DNA of 64,000 bases from NCBI RefSeq assembly GCF_011745365.1, contig NW_024468912.1, positions 992,001 through 1,056,000 on the forward strand. The letters run 5' to 3'. Source of the stretch: Cryphonectria parasitica EP155. Lineage: Eukaryota > Ascomycota > Sordariomycetes > Diaporthales > Cryphonectriaceae. Of the stretch, positions 10,846 to 24,214 are shown piece by piece. A program made the translations under genes and the position numbers. The stretch's first letter is position 1; the number at the start of each line of letters is the position of its first letter. Under the pieces are notes generated by a model. It made no database searches, was not told the origin of the DNA, and was given only the letters and a program-made list of their open reading frames with translations.

Positions 10846-13800
10846 ATGGCTCCTATCGCAATCTCGCCGGAGCGAGGCGTTCCCAAGCTGGACGACCTGA
10901 CGGCTGCCTTTGACGACACCCTCCGTTTCTATCTGAATGGCACGCGTGTCGTCCTGGACGAGATCGATCCAGAGGTCACCCTACTGGAGTATCTCAGAGG
11001 TATCGGGCTGACGGGCACGAAGCTGTAAGTCCCACAGGGTGGCAAATACCGCCCCTTGGTCACAAGCCGATGTCAGGCACTTACTCATAGGTTTCAACAG
11101 TGGCTGCTCAGAGGGAGGCTGTGGCGCCTGCACCGTCGTCATCTCCCAGTACAATCCAACCACCAAGAAGATCTACCACGCCAGCGTCAACGCCTGCCTG
11201 GCACCGCTAGCTAGCGTCGACGGGAAGCATGTCATCACCATTGAGGGCATAGGCAACGTTAAGTCGCCTCATCCTGCCCAGGAGCGCATTGCCAAGGGTA
11301 ACGGCTCTCAGTGTGGCTTCTGCACTCCAGGCATCGTGATGAGCTTGTATGCCCTGCTGCGCAATAACGAGGCACCCACCGATGAAGATGTCGAAGAGGC
11401 CTTTGACGGGAACCTGTGCAGATGTACGGGGTACAGACCTATCCTCGATGCTGCGAGAAGCTTCAGTGTCACTGCTGGGTGTGGAAAGGCGACGAGTAAC
11501 GGAGGTAGTGGCTGCTGTATGGAAAATGGGAATGGCGGTGGCGGGTGCTGCAAGGGCAAGACGAACGGGAGTGTCGACGACGCTTCCGATCAGCCCATCA
11601 AGAGATTCACCCCGCCAGGCTTCATCGAGTACAACCCCGACACAGAGCTTATCTTCCCGCCGGCGCTGAAGAAGCACGACTTTAGGCCTCTTGCGTTTGG
11701 CAACAAAAAGAAGCGATGGTACAGACCAGTCACGCTGCAGCAACTACTCGAAATAAAGAGCGTCCACCCAGAGGCCAAGATCATTGGCGGTAGCACCGAG
11801 ACGCAGATCGAGGTCAAGTTCAAAGCCATGAAATACCCTGCCTCTGTCTTTGTTGGCGACATTCCCGAGCTCAGGCGGTACTCCTTCAACGACGACCACA
11901 TCGAGGTGGGGGGCAACGTCATCCTGACAGATTTAGAAGACATCTGTCTCGAAGCGATTCAGCACTACGGCAAGGATAGGGCGCAGGTCTTTACAGCCAT
12001 GCACAAGCAGCTCAAGTACTTTGCTGGGCGACAGATCCGAAATGTGGGCACGCCAGCAGGCAACCTGGCCACAGCGTCGCCCATCTCAGACCTCAACCCG
12101 GTATTCACAGCGTCCGAATCAGTGCTGATCGCCAGATCGGCAAGCGAAACGACCGAGATTCCTATGTCGGGATTCTTCAAGGGATACAGGCGGACGGCTC
12201 TCGCACCAGACGCTATCATCGCCTCGATACGCATTCCACTCACCCACCCTAAACGCGAGTTCTTCAGGGCATACAAACAAGCCAAGAGGAAGGACGATGA
12301 TATCGCTATCGTCACAAGTGCGCAGAGGGTACGACTTGATGACGATGGTGTTGTTGAGGAGGCCAACCTGGTCTACGGTGGCATGGCGGCATGGACCATA
12401 GCCGCGAGACAGGCGAACGAGTTTCTGGTCGGTAAGAAATTTGCCGACCTCGAGACGCTCGAAGGAGCCATGAATGCCCTAGAGAGAGACTTCAACCTGC
12501 CCTTCAGCGTGCCTGGTGGCATGGCTTCCTATCGAAGAGCCCTGGCACTGAGTCTTTTTTACCGTTTCTACCATGAGGTGATGCTTGGACTGGGCGACAG
12601 TGAGCATATGGATGAGGAGGCCGTGGATGAGATCGAGAGGGAGATCTCGACTGGGGAGACAGATGGCACAGCGACGCTAGACTACCAACAGACTATCGTG
12701 GGCAAGGCTAATCCTCACCTTGCTGCACTGAAGCAGACAGTCGGCGAGGCACAGTACACCGATGACATACCAAAGCTCGCCAACGAGCTCTACGGCTGTC
12801 TTGTCCTCTCTACCAGGGCACATGCGAAAATCAAGTCGGTGGACTTCAGTGCCGCGCTCGATATCCCAGGTGTGGTGGACTACATCGACCGCAGTGATAT
12901 GCCGAGCGACGAGGCGAATCACTGGGGTGCACCACACTTTCAAGAGGTATTCCTGGCCGAGGATGAGGTCTTCACAGCCGGCCAGCCCATCGCCCTGATC
13001 CTGGCCACCTCGCAACAAAAGGCAGTCGAGGGTATGAGGGCGGTCAAGGTCGAGTACGAGGATCTTCCTGCCGTCTTCACCATCGAGGAGGCCATCGAGA
13101 AGGATAGCCTGTTCAACTTCTTTAGAGAGATCAAGACTGGCGACCCGGAGGAGGCCTTCAAGAAGTGTGATTATACGTTCACCGGCGTGGCCAGGATGGG
13201 CGGCCAGGAACATTTCTACCTCGAGACCAACGCATGTGTTGCGATCCCGAAAGAGGACGGGGAGATGGAGATCTGGTCGAGCTCACAGAACTGCAATGAG
13301 TCGTGAGTAGCTGCTCTAGCCCTGATTTCTCTTTCCCCTTCCACGCCATCTGGAATCTCGTTAATTTGACCTAACTGACCAAATCTTCTGTCTTATCTAG
13401 CCAAGCATATGCCGCCCGCGTCCTTGGCGAGAAAGCCAACAAGATCGTTGTCAAGGTAAAGCGACTCGGCGGCGGCTTCGGCGGCAAAGAAACACGCTGT
13501 ATCCAGCTCAGCACGATCCTCGCATTGGCGGCTCAAAAGACGCGCAAGCCCGTCCGCTGCATGCTCACTCGCGAGGAGGACATGGTGACCTCTGGACAGC
13601 GGCACCCGTTCTTGGGCCGCTGGAAGCTGGGCGTCAACAAGAACGGAAAGATCCAGGCACTCGACCTGGACATATTCAACAACGGAGGGTGGTCATGGGA
13701 TCTCTCAGCTGCGGTGTGCGAGAGGGCCATGACTCACAGCGATGGTTGCTACAGGATCCCCAACTTCCACGTCCGCGGGCGCATCTGCAAGACGAACACG

Positions 13801-15253
13801 ATGAGCAACACGGCCTTTCGGGGCTTTGGTGGGCCGCAAGGCTTGTTCATCGCCGAGTCTTACATGAGTGAGGTCGCGGATCGCCTCGGCATACCGGTCG
13901 AGAGGTTCAGGGAGATCAATATGTACAAGGCGGAGGAACCGACACATTTCAACCAACCGCTGACGGACTGGCATGTGCCACTCATGTGCAAACAGGTCAT
14001 GGAGGAGACAGAGTACGAGAAGAGGAGGGAGGCGGTAGAGAAATTCAACAAGGAGCATAAGTGGCGGAAGCGAGGGCTGGTGAGTTGTTTCTCCCTCCGT
14101 CTACACACTAATCAAGGCCATTCTCATCCGGGAGTCATTCGTACTTACTCAGCCATCAACACAGGCATTGATACCCACCAAATTCGGCATCTCCTTTACG
14201 GCCCTCTGGTTCAATCAGGCCGGTGCCCTGGTCCACATCTACCACGATGGGTCTGTCCTAGTCGCTCACGGCGGCACAGAGATGGGACAAGGCCTACACA
14301 CAAAGATGACCATGATCGCGGCCGAGGCGCTCAAGGTGCCTCTCGACACGGTCTTCATTTCCGAGACGGCAACCAACACAGTGGCCAACGCCAGTGCGAC
14401 GGCGGCATCGGCCTCTAGCGACCTCAACGGGTACGCCATCTTCAACGCGTGCGAGCAGCTCAACGAGAGGCTGGCACCGTACCGGGAAAAGCTGGGTCCA
14501 GAGGCGACGATGAAGGAGCTGGCGCATGCAGCGTATTTTGACCGGGTGAACCTGTCGGCGCAGGGTTTCTACAAGACGCCTGAGATCGGCTACACGTGGG
14601 GAGAGAACAAGGGCAAGATGTTCTTCTACTTTACGCAGGGCGTGGCAGCGGCTGAGGTGGAGGTGGACACGCTCACGGGCGGTTGGACATGCCTTAGGGC
14701 GGACGTCAAGATGGACGTGGGTCGCAGCATCAACCCGAGCATCGACTACGGCCAGATCCAGGGCGCCTTTGTCCAAGGGATGGGCCTCTTCACCATGGAA
14801 GAGAGCCTGTGGCTGCGCAATGGACCAGCAGCGGGCAACCTCTTCACGCGGGGGCCGGGCGCGTACAAGATTCCTGGGTTCCGCGACGTGCCACAGGTGT
14901 TCAATGTGAGCCTGCTCAAAGGGGTCGAGTGGAAGGATCTGCGGACGATCCAGCGGAGCAGAGGCGTCGGCGAGCCACCGCTGTTCATGGGGAGTGCCGT
15001 GTTCTTTGCGATCCGGGACGCGCTCAAGGCGGCGCGAGCGATGTATGGGGTGCGGGCGAAGACAGTTGGGGATGGGGAGGGAGAGGAGGAGGTCGGCAAG
15101 GCAGGTTGGCAAGGCGAGAACGAGGATGGGTTGTTGAGGCTGGAGAGCCCTGCGACGAGCGAGAGGATCAGGCTGGCTTGTGTGGACCCCATCATGGAGA
15201 GGGCGAGGGTATTACCGAAGGATGGGGAGAAGAATTTCTTCATTGCCATTTGA
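10846..15253 (+). CDS. hxA: Xanthine dehydrogenase (purine hydroxylase I)
   Basis: Converts hypoxanthine to xanthine and xanthine to urate with NAD+, the entry to purine use as nitrogen source. Four exons (10846-11024, 11101-13302, 13401-14079, 14165-15253) join in phase to 1382 residues, normal for the family. Order of parts: 2Fe-2S ferredoxin domain (Cys62, Cys67, Cys70, Cys92); second 2Fe-2S domain (CGFCTPG at 131 and CRCTG at 166-170); a Gly/Cys-rich linker; an FAD domain (IIGGSTETQ); then the two molybdopterin domains. Purine-type active-site residues are present: GGFGGKE (Glu), NTAFRGFGGPQ (Arg) and GVGEPPLF (catalytic Glu). These set it apart from aldehyde oxidases, which lack the Arg/Glu pair. 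The promoter has UaY and GATA motifs. Confidence 0.96.
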
Positions 15254-17056
15254 AGAGTCGTTTTCGAGGTATGGGCTGGGCTGATCTTGGGCGTTGTGTA
15301 TTTATGGAGTTCGATATACTGTGACACGTGTACGCATGAAGTTCAGCATATTATGATGGGTTTCCCAGACAACAATTTCATCTTTCATACATACAATTAG
15401 CAGTGAGGAAACCTGAATTCGAACCTGGTATGTATACAAGAGGTGCGCAGGGGAGAGTTCAGGAAATTAATTATACCCAGGTCTATTCTGCCATGTTGTG
15501 TCACATCACTTCTACTTCCTTGCCATTGTCTTTAGTCTCGTATGTACTTTATATGGGCATACACGTACGCATAAGCAAATTCCCATCCATTGAGGCAACA
15601 TAGTTACGCTTTTCTCCTTCTTTGTCCTGTATTTGCTTTTGGCCCCTTTGTCTCCCTTCAAATAATGCAACTCCATGACCATGCAGCTTCTCGAAGCTCA
15701 CACGCCATCTGAAAAGGGTGTCACCAGGGCTTGCGGGCCCGCGTAGCACATGTCACCTTATATGTGTCTCCCCGGCTCCAGGGTTTTGGGTTGAAATATA
15801 ATATGAATACGAGGCGAGGATGGGAGCACAAATATTTCCTTGCTTGAGAATGGGAATGAGGCTGTCCTGTGGGTATCCTAGAGCTGTTAATTGCATTCTT
15901 GTCGTTTCTTTGTTCAGATCTCTTCCCCTTTTGATGTATATCTCCACAACACAAGGTGGCATTTGAATAGAAGAAGGAAATATCATGCTCTGCTGCCAGG
16001 CACGAAAGTAGTACTCTTTATAGCCTTCTTACTAACCAGGCTATGGATGAGCAAATTGGTAGGGCAGAGCTTGGAGCAGAGCTTGTACAGTCTTAGCTAT
16101 TCTCGGCCTGTCAGCCAGTGAGCAGCTCCCTAACAGGCCCCCCCTTGCACCCTCTCACCCCCTTCCAATCCCTCCCATAGGTCAAAGAAGCCTCCAAGCT
16201 GGTTCCCCAGTGATGCCCCCGCATGCGGCAAGTATAGCTGAGCTGAACCCCGCCACCAGGCAACCCACCCAGCAGCTAACAGTTAGCAGACCCCCTGCCC
16301 AAAGAAAAAAACAACCCCCCAAAAACCAAACCCGTCCTCCGGGCACAAATTCCGCTCAAGGCAAGGGCGGCGGCGGTCAAACAATAGAGTTCCATCCCAG
16401 CCCGTCCTCCGTACTCCGTCCACCCGTTGTCGTAAGTTTGCGCCGGTCTTACTGACATCTGCACCTCGGCTACTCACAACTCAAAAAGACCGCATCTTGT
16501 GTCGCGTGCTTGGCGCGATCGCCATCGTACAGCTCCGGCGCTTGCGACATCGAAACAAGGAAAGGAAAAGCAGAAGACACTACTACGACGGCCACACAAG
16601 CGCAATCCTTGCCATTACGTCTTTACCTCCACGTACGCGATCGAGGTTCCTACCCGGCGCGCGACGGCAAATCCTGGCCAACATTCGACAACAGGGTGTC
16701 TAGAACGAGGCGCATTCCTCTCTTCTTCGACTTCCCTGCCTTGCGCTTCCCCCCTTGTCCTCTCCTCGGGAGAGGTGTGGTCAAATCAATCTATCCAGCT
16801 GCAGAGACCCGCACGCCTTGCTCAAATGAGCCACGAACTCGACGCCGGCTGCGTAACCCACAGACCCAATGGGAGGAGGGCGCATTGAGTGATCGGGAAC
16901 CGGGACCGGAACTTGTTGGAGATCCTGATTGAAATATTTTGGAGGAAATAAAGGACACAGCTGAAAAAGAAAGAGAAGGACACAGAGTGCGTGAACGACG
17001 GAGGGAAACGGGAAGAAGGAGGGAAGGACAAACAATACAAGGCACGGGCGCAAGTT
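15254..17056. other. Intergenic region and probable long leader of the Zn2Cys6 regulator
   Basis: 1.8 kb without a supported gene. The left part should hold the xanthine dehydrogenase 3' end. From about 16130 the DNA becomes C-rich and low-complexity, as in many fungal leaders. Frames of about 130 codons at 16499-16932 look non-coding. Confidence 0.45.
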
Positions 17057-19749
17057 ATGGACAAGAAGAAGAAGAATGGCGCCGCCGGCAGCAGTAGCAC
17101 TGAGGGCAAGGACAAGGACCGCCCTTCCGAGGGCGACGCGTCCACGCCCAGGCCGGTCAAGGCTACGCCCCTCCGGCCGAGTAATAATGGCGAGAGGTCC
17201 AAGGCCAGCGCAACGCCCGGCAGCGATAGAGACAGCAGCAGCACCACCACAAAGGCGCAGACGCATACGCCAGATGACACGACCAGACAAGGCCCCCAAA
17301 AGAAGAGGCGCAAGGTCACGCATGGTATTGCCCCCCGGGCCCCCGACCCCTTCAACCCTCCCCCTGGGCACGCCTCATCGTGTGGTTCTTCGCGCGCTAA
17401 TCCTTGTGTCTCTCGCGTTCCTACAGCATGCGTATATTGCCGTCGATCTGTAAGTCATATGAGAAAAGAATCCCTCCCCGAGCTGGTTAGGCAATTGGCT
17501 ATCGTCCGCGTGGTGGTGGGGCGCACATTGTTGCTCGTGCCGAGAGTGACAGCACAGCATGGCTGCCCAATGTCCCACGCACATAGTCGATGGGTTGTGG
17601 TGCCTGCAGCAGGGCTGCCGCCTTGTGTTTGGAGCGGAGGAGGGGACTACAGAGTTGAGAGACCTGCGTGGCTAATACAATTGTGTTTTTACGGATGTTC
17701 TAGCACATGACTTGTGACCTTGTATGTAAGACCTTCTTTTCTCTCTTCCTCCCAGAAGTTGCTTCTTTTTTGGCACTGCTGCTGCTACTGATGCAGCTAC
17801 TGCTGCCTGTCTCCCACCTCACACATACACACACATTACCCCCCCCCCCCCCCAGAAAACCTACCGAGACCCGTCAGGATGCTGTCGTGTCAGGCTGCAG
17901 CTGCACTGCAGCCTCGAGTGGAAATAAATTCACTGACCACAACATGACGCCTTGCTTTAAATAGGAGAGACCTTGTACGAGGTGTATCAAGCGAAATATC
18001 GGTCACCTTTGTCACGATGAACCCCGTGACAGTGACAGCAAGAAGGCTGGTACAGGGAGGGGGAGCATCGCCGCCGGCTCAACCATGGATGAATCCGAGT
18101 CCCAGCCCGACCTCTCGCGCGGCTCCATCGATCAGACCAGCGCTGCGGTCGCCGCTACTGCGGTCGCCATGAGGCCCCCGTCCTTCGACGCGGGATCGAC
18201 ATCAGCAGCTGCTGGGGCTGGTAGTGTCGGTATCACCTCTGGGTCTGCAGGTTCGCTGGGCCAGGGGAGCAACTCCCTGCAGCAGCTCGTGCGACCGTCA
18301 CAGATCTCTGGGACGCAGGCCAGCGGCTTGCGCAGCAGCAATATGAATCAATGTAGGTCTGACCCTGTCATTCTCCTGTACTCGTCAGGTGATCCTGTCT
18401 TTCATCAACCACAGCTCCTCCGCCCCTCCCTCTTCTCCAATGTATAGTATATAGGCAATGAAGCATAATCCTGTGGATCCAGAGCGCGACTTGTTTCTGA
18501 CATTTTCATAGTCGCCGGGTTTTCGGATGCGTGGTTGACTGCCCAAAATCATCTTCAGGATATGCAGAATTACCAGAATAACTACCTGATCGCCCCCGAA
18601 GTCAGCAACGAGTTCAACCTGCTTAACGAGTTCCTCAACAGCAGTCTCCTGGATGACGGCGGCCTGCTGTCCAGCGGAGATCAGGTCCTCAAGAACGAGA
18701 ACGACATGCTACCCGGCAGCTACCTCGGCCAAGGCGGCAACTCGCTGCTGCCGCCCACTGCCCTGTCAGGGGCCAGCGCAACCGGGTTGCAGCAGCAGCA
18801 ACAACTACTCCTGCAGCAACAGCGAAATACTGCAGAAAATTCAGTCGAGGGCTCATTGATACCCAGACCGGCCACGACCAACCCAGAGGATAAGAAACGG
18901 CGCGAGGCAGCTGAGTTCTATCTCCAGGTGGCGGACCCCTCGGGCAACGACACGCCCGAGGCACGGATGGAGCGCGTCCTCCGCGCCAAGTACGAGGCCG
19001 GCCTGCTCAAGCCCTTCAACTACATTCAGGGTTACAAGAAGCTGCAGGACTATCTGGAGACGCATATTCAGCCGTCGTCCAAGCAGAAGATTCTCGCGCA
19101 GATCAACAAGTTCCGGCCCAAGTTCCGTGAGAAGGTGCAGCTCATGACGGACCTGCAGCTGGTGTACGTCGAGATGTGGTTCGAGAAGACGCTGATGGAA
19201 TATGACCGTGTCTTTGCAAGCATGGCTGTCCCAGCGTGCTGTTGGCGGCGCACCGGGGAGATCTTCCGTGGCAACAAGGAGATGGCTGAGCTGATCGGGG
19301 TGGAGGTTGAGGATCTGCGCGACGTGAGTGTTGTGCCTTTGAAACTGCTTGTTGTTTGGGTCTTTCTCCCTTCTTTTTGCTGACAAGGTCGCAGGGCAAG
19401 ATCGCTCTACACCAGATTCTCACAGAGGCGTCGATGGTGCGGTATTGGGAAGAGTTTGGCACAATAGCATTCGATTCTTCACATGATACCCTCCTCACGG
19501 CGTGTGAGCTGAAGAGTCCTGCCGACAAGGCCAACTCGAGAGAGATCAAGTGCTGCTTCTCGTTGAAGATCAGGCGCGATGAGGCGAGAATGTAAGTTGG
19601 CCCCATCGTGTCAACCTTTACCATTGCTCTTTCTTGGCACTCTGTGCCTTCATCACCCCACACAACGGTACTGACGATTTGTTTCTTTCAAACCCTCCAG
19701 ACCAAGTTTGATTGTTGGAAATTTTTTACCACACGATCCATCCCACTGA
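17057..19749 (+). CDS. acuM: Zn2Cys6 regulator, AcuM/Rds2-type (gluconeogenesis activator)
   Basis: Predicted nuclear transcription factor. In Aspergillus, AcuM acts with AcuK to switch on gluconeogenic genes on acetate, proline and similar sources. Seven exons fit in phase: 17057-17324, 17427-17449, 17704-17721, 17965-18352, 18512-19323, 19395-19591 and 19701-19749, giving 584 residues. The zinc cluster CVYCRRSHMTCDLERPCTRC plus the later Cys (Cys91, 94, 101, 107, 110, 119) follows the basic KKRRKVTHA. Exons of 23 and 18 bases code for its front half. The middle is Ser/Gln-rich; residues from about 370 on form a PAS-like region (RTGEIFRGNKEMAELIG) ending in IPSLIVGNFLPHDPSH. Choice of AcuM over its paralogue AcuK rests on the CVYCRRSHMTC wording, recalled from the families and not checked. 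Confidence 0.85.
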
Positions 19750-20363
19750 TTCAACACTTAAACGAGAGAACTGATTACTTCTCTTGCCACGAACACGATA
19801 CGCATTTTTACTTTAAGCCAAAATTCATTTACAACGGATAAGCAATATAAAGCCTAATGCCGTAATTCTCATAAAAAGAAGTTGGAATTTTTTTGGTGCA
19901 CCTTTGTGCACGGATTCCTATTGAGCATGGAAAACACAATTGAAAGGGAGGCAGTTGTATCTTCCTGGGATTGGTGGATTCAGGCGGGCACCGCGCACTT
20001 GTGCCTTCCTCCTGTAGAGAGTACCCATGGGACCTGGCGGTTTCCTCATTCACGGGCTGGTAGACCAAAATGTCTTTGCTTCTTCTTCTTCTCCAGCATT
20101 GGCTATGCACGTTCACATGACCCGAGCGATTGTCTTTCGCCACGTTTTCTACATATTTTGTCGCGATGCCTCTTCTCTGATGCCCATTGAATGAGGGCCA
20201 AACGATACGCGAGAGCCGCTGGCCTACGATCCACACCTCTGTTGGTGAGGCCATCGCGTCACAACATCCATAGCCTCAGCTGCCGGTGATACCCCATCAT
20301 TTTGACCTACCAGACGGCATTCAAATGCGAGCACACTAGGATTTGGAGAGAGAAAGGAGATTC
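19750..20363. other. Intergenic region between the regulator and the Spo22 gene
   Basis: 614 bases containing the 3' end of the regulator and the promoter of the meiotic gene. No coding or RNA feature is supported. Confidence 0.4.
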
Positions 20364-23300
20364 ATGATGCCTTCGGCTTTGAAAGTTGCACGCGATGGCA
20401 ACGATGTCTCAAGACGGCGGGCTCAGTCCATTCTGTGTACAATGAACCCTTTCTCCGATCGTTTCAAGTTGGCTCGAAAGGATGTATGTAGAGGCTGATG
20501 ACAGCATTTGTCCATTCTAGCTTTTGCCTCCGATCTCTCCAAACGCCTACCCAAAGATAAGGATGATACTGAGGTTGCAGCCTCGCTACTCTCCGAGGTC
20601 CAGACGCAGATGCAGTCAATAGGGAGGTACGCCGACAAGATGAATCATGGTATGACAGGCGACGAAGACTTGGAGCGGGAGGGCACCAACCTCTGGAACC
20701 TGTGCACACGACTGAACCGAGCCTTCACGGACAAGGGACAGAAGACGTCTCCGGCCTTTAGACTAGTCCTCGCAGGTCGAGTACTCGCCTACCAGATACT
20801 TCACCTTTGTCAATGGTCTTCGAAGAACACTGCGCACATTACCACCCACCTCATGAGGATAGCATTGAAGGCGGCAAAGTGCTGTACCGGTTCGTACGTC
20901 ATGCTTGAAGTTTAGACATAAAGCTGATTGAGAGTATGCGTAACAGAAGTTCAAGATGTACAGACCGCCAGGTTCATTCTGCAAAGGGCTGCTGATTATC
21001 ACGACCATCTGAAGCAGCTGGCTCAGGTGCCAGGACAGGACCACGATGACGAGAGTACACGCCTGGAAGCAGAATGGACAGCCATGAGGATCGTTCTGGT
21101 GAGCTAGCAGCCCTCAAAATGCTACTGATACCGCGACTTATTAGATCTTAGGCATTTCAGGACAATCAGCTGGTAGTCGCCGAGCACACTTTCACGAATG
21201 TGGAGAGCCTTTTGAAGCGAGTACGCCCCCAGTCTGCGGAGAAGATCCTCGACAGCCTCTTCCAAGTCGGCAAGGGCCTACTCATCAAGCACGACTATCC
21301 CATGGCGGAGAAGTGGCTGCAGCGTGCATGGGATTTGATTAACGCCCAGCCACTGCCGGACATATCCCGAGACGCGATCGAGTTGCGTATGGCAATACTA
21401 CAAGGACTCGTCACAGCTCTAATAGGCCTGCAAACAGGTGAAAGCATTGAGAGGGCAGGTAATCTTGTCAAATACGTTGAATCGGAAGCAGGTGACGAGC
21501 CAGTCGTATTACTTCTAAACTTGGAAATTATAAACAAGTCTCCAGCAGAGATCTTTGACGGCGACGCTTATGGTAGTATCATTCGGCGAATGATACGAAG
21601 CTTCCGACCAAACGACACAAGTTTCAAACTACTCTGTCATCACATTCACGTTCTTCACACGAAATGCCCCGGCATTGGATATTCCGTCATCGACGACTTC
21701 CTGACTTCGCTGGTGCAGACTTGCAACCAGGAGTGGATCGATGCGGTGGTTGTTAAACGCATAGATATGGCCACCAGATATCGGGACATTGAGGGAACTG
21801 TGGATGAAGCCCACAAATCCCTCTCGAGACTAATGGGGAAACCCTTGGGCAGTGAGGCTAGTTTCGCGGCGCAGACTGTGGGTTTGGCGCCACTGATCAA
21901 GGATATGTCAGACTTGGCTGACTGCTGTGTAGTTGATTTGGAAGAAGGTCAACTCTAATTTCAATCAAGCGCAATACCACATGGCAGATAAGTGGTGCCT
22001 GCTCGGCCTCCGTGATGAGTTCGCCAACTCAGGACCTACAAACAAGGCGAAGCTGGAGAGGTAAGAAGGTCAATCACATTCAATTTCAAGAAGCTAATGA
22101 GAATAGAAAGCTTCTCTTATGTGCCATCAATCAGAACGACTTCGACTACGCCAGATCAATATTCTTCTCCATGCCCCAAGAAACCCAAAAAGAGCCCATG
22201 ACCCAATATCTATTATACCGGGTGGCGATCCGGAGCGGCTACATTGAGATGGCTTCCCAGTGCCTGAACAATGTCGCAGAGTCGGACATTGGGTTCGAAT
22301 TTCTCTATGCCTGTGTGGCTGACTCACAACGCGTTGGAGAGAAGGTGACCATCGTTCAGGCTATGAAAAAGCTGGCTGAAACGTACGACTACGAACGGCC
22401 TGAGAGAGTGCATCTGCCAGCCCTTCGCCGCTGTACAATAATGCTCTTGCATGGGCTTCTCGGAAGCGACGAGAAGGTAGACAAGGATGGTGTTGTGATG
22501 GATCTGTGCAGCATGTTTGAAGATGGTGGGTGACAACCTTTCGAAATCAACGCTTGTGTCATGTTCTGACACGTTCTTTCTTAGTCGCCACCGCTGTTCA
22601 GAAAGAGCCAAAAGGTGTGGATGGGGCTAAGCTTTTTGATATTAGAGAGTTGGAATGGTTCTGTCAGAACGCATATAACTTGGGCCTGCAGCATGCCAGT
22701 GACTGGAACCTCAGGAATGTCGTGAGGATGCTGACGGCCTGTGTGGAACTAGCCAGTCACTTTCCAGACGACATCGCAGCAGAGATGGCCAGTGACCTGT
22801 CTCTGAGGTCGATCTTTTGCAATTTTCTGATTGCTTCGGCACTCGTGGCTCTGGCTCGAGCGGGGGATAATGTGGAGCAGCAGCTCCAAGACTACCTCGT
22901 CGCACGAAGGCACATCGCGGTTGCGGATCATCAGATCGAGATGCGCCTTCAAGACGAGAACATCGATGAGATCTCAGCCGCGGACCTGAAAGCCAGACTG
23001 GCACAACTGCTAGCTTTCGACTTTGAGGCAGCCGTGGAGCTGAAGCGGTATTCGGAGCTGAGCGAGATCGTGTTAAAGGCAAATCAATGTCATAAGGTGG
23101 AACCGTTCAAGGCAATGGCAGATTGTGCGCTTCGAAACAATCTGCCTGCTGAAGGTAAACGGGACCGAACACCTCTTTGATCCTAACCCTACTGACAGAT
23201 CATGACCACATTAGAACTTTTCAGCGTGTTGCGCAAAATTATCAATCAGATTGCGGAGCTCAGCGATTCGGACTCCATCAAGCTCGCCAAATATACGCGA

Positions 23301-23660
23301 TGCCTCTTCCAAGTGACCCTCCCCCTCGACGAAGAGCTCGGCAGTCGGCTCCTCAACGAGACCCACACCATGGTTAAAGATGCTTATAGGGTGAGTGAAT
23401 CAGACTCCAAGATTATGACTACGCATAGCTGACTATGTTCTGTGAGCAAGACCCCGGCAGCCTGGCCATCAGAAGAGGTCGAATGGTTTGCCTCCTCAGC
23501 GTACAATCACTCAATCGACTTGTGTGGCCGAGATGAAACCGAGGCTTGCAGACGATGGGCTCAAAAGGCGCTGAGTCTAGCTCATTATTGCGATGACGGC
23601 GGGAATCTGGAGGCACTTTTGCAGGAGAGGTATCTCAAACTCAAACTCGATGTGGACTGA
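20364..23660 (+). CDS. SPO22: Spo22/Zip4-like meiotic TPR protein
   Basis: Large helical repeat protein of the SPO22/ZIP4 family, which acts on the synapsis-crossover complex at meiotic chromosomes. Nine exons are predicted. Exons from 20521 on are firm: 20521-20889, 20947-21098, 21161-21877, 21933-22060, 22107-22525, 22585-23154, 23215-23390 and 23451-23660, all in consistent phase. The first exon (20364-20436, donor GTACAA) is a best guess. The total would be 937 residues. Family marks are ESLLKRVRP, GLLIKHDYPMAEKWLQRAWD, LIWKKVNSNFNQAQYHMADKW and EEVEWFASSAYNHSIDL near the C-terminus. A single TGA at 20499-20501 blocks a direct reading of the 5' end. Confidence 0.85.
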
Positions 23661-24214
23661 AGGTCGTCTCAAGGCAGAGCCCAACATGGACGATGATGCA
23701 TGGTACTAGGGTTGCTTCCGGCGACAGGTATTATAGGACGAGTCGCGTCTTATGCGCATCGAATAAACATTCACCTCAATTGAATGCATCAGGTTGACAA
23801 TCACTGGCTGTTATTATGTCTGCTTGCCTTCGTAGCATGGCCGATATGTCTATGCACGTCTTCTGCGAGGCAGGACGTTTCGGGGGGGATGAAGTTTGAC
23901 TAGGTGCATATTTGCACCCCCTTTGTTGCATAGTGCAGGACATGGCGCCATTAGCCGGAATATTGCGTTTGGGATAGGTACCGCGCCGATGCCGGGAATG
24001 TCCCGCCAATGCTCGCCGTGATTCATGCGCAACAGCGCCTGGCACCGGTTACAGACAAGGGCGGGTACCGACGCTCTTGATTAGCAAGCGAGTGACACCT
24101 TTACGACAGAGGCGTGGACCAGGCTTCTTCTATTTATAAATCTTTCCTCAGACTCTTGATTTTGTTCTCCCTTTCTTAGAGAAAAGACCTAGACTCTAGA
24201 ACAAGATCCTTCAT
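23661..24214. other. Intergenic region before the aminotransferase
   Basis: 554 bases with the 3' end of the meiotic gene and the promoter of the aminotransferase. It includes a short G run at 23881-23887 and a pyrimidine-rich leader near 24150-24180. No gene is supported. Confidence 0.4.

Noticed and set aside
14294..15112. Minus-strand frame of 272 codons opposite xanthine dehydrogenase
   Set aside because: Antisense shadow of a firmly identified exon.
15405..15470. Possible tRNA B-box (GGTTCGAATTC on the minus strand)
   Set aside because: No A-box or acceptor stem at the right distance.
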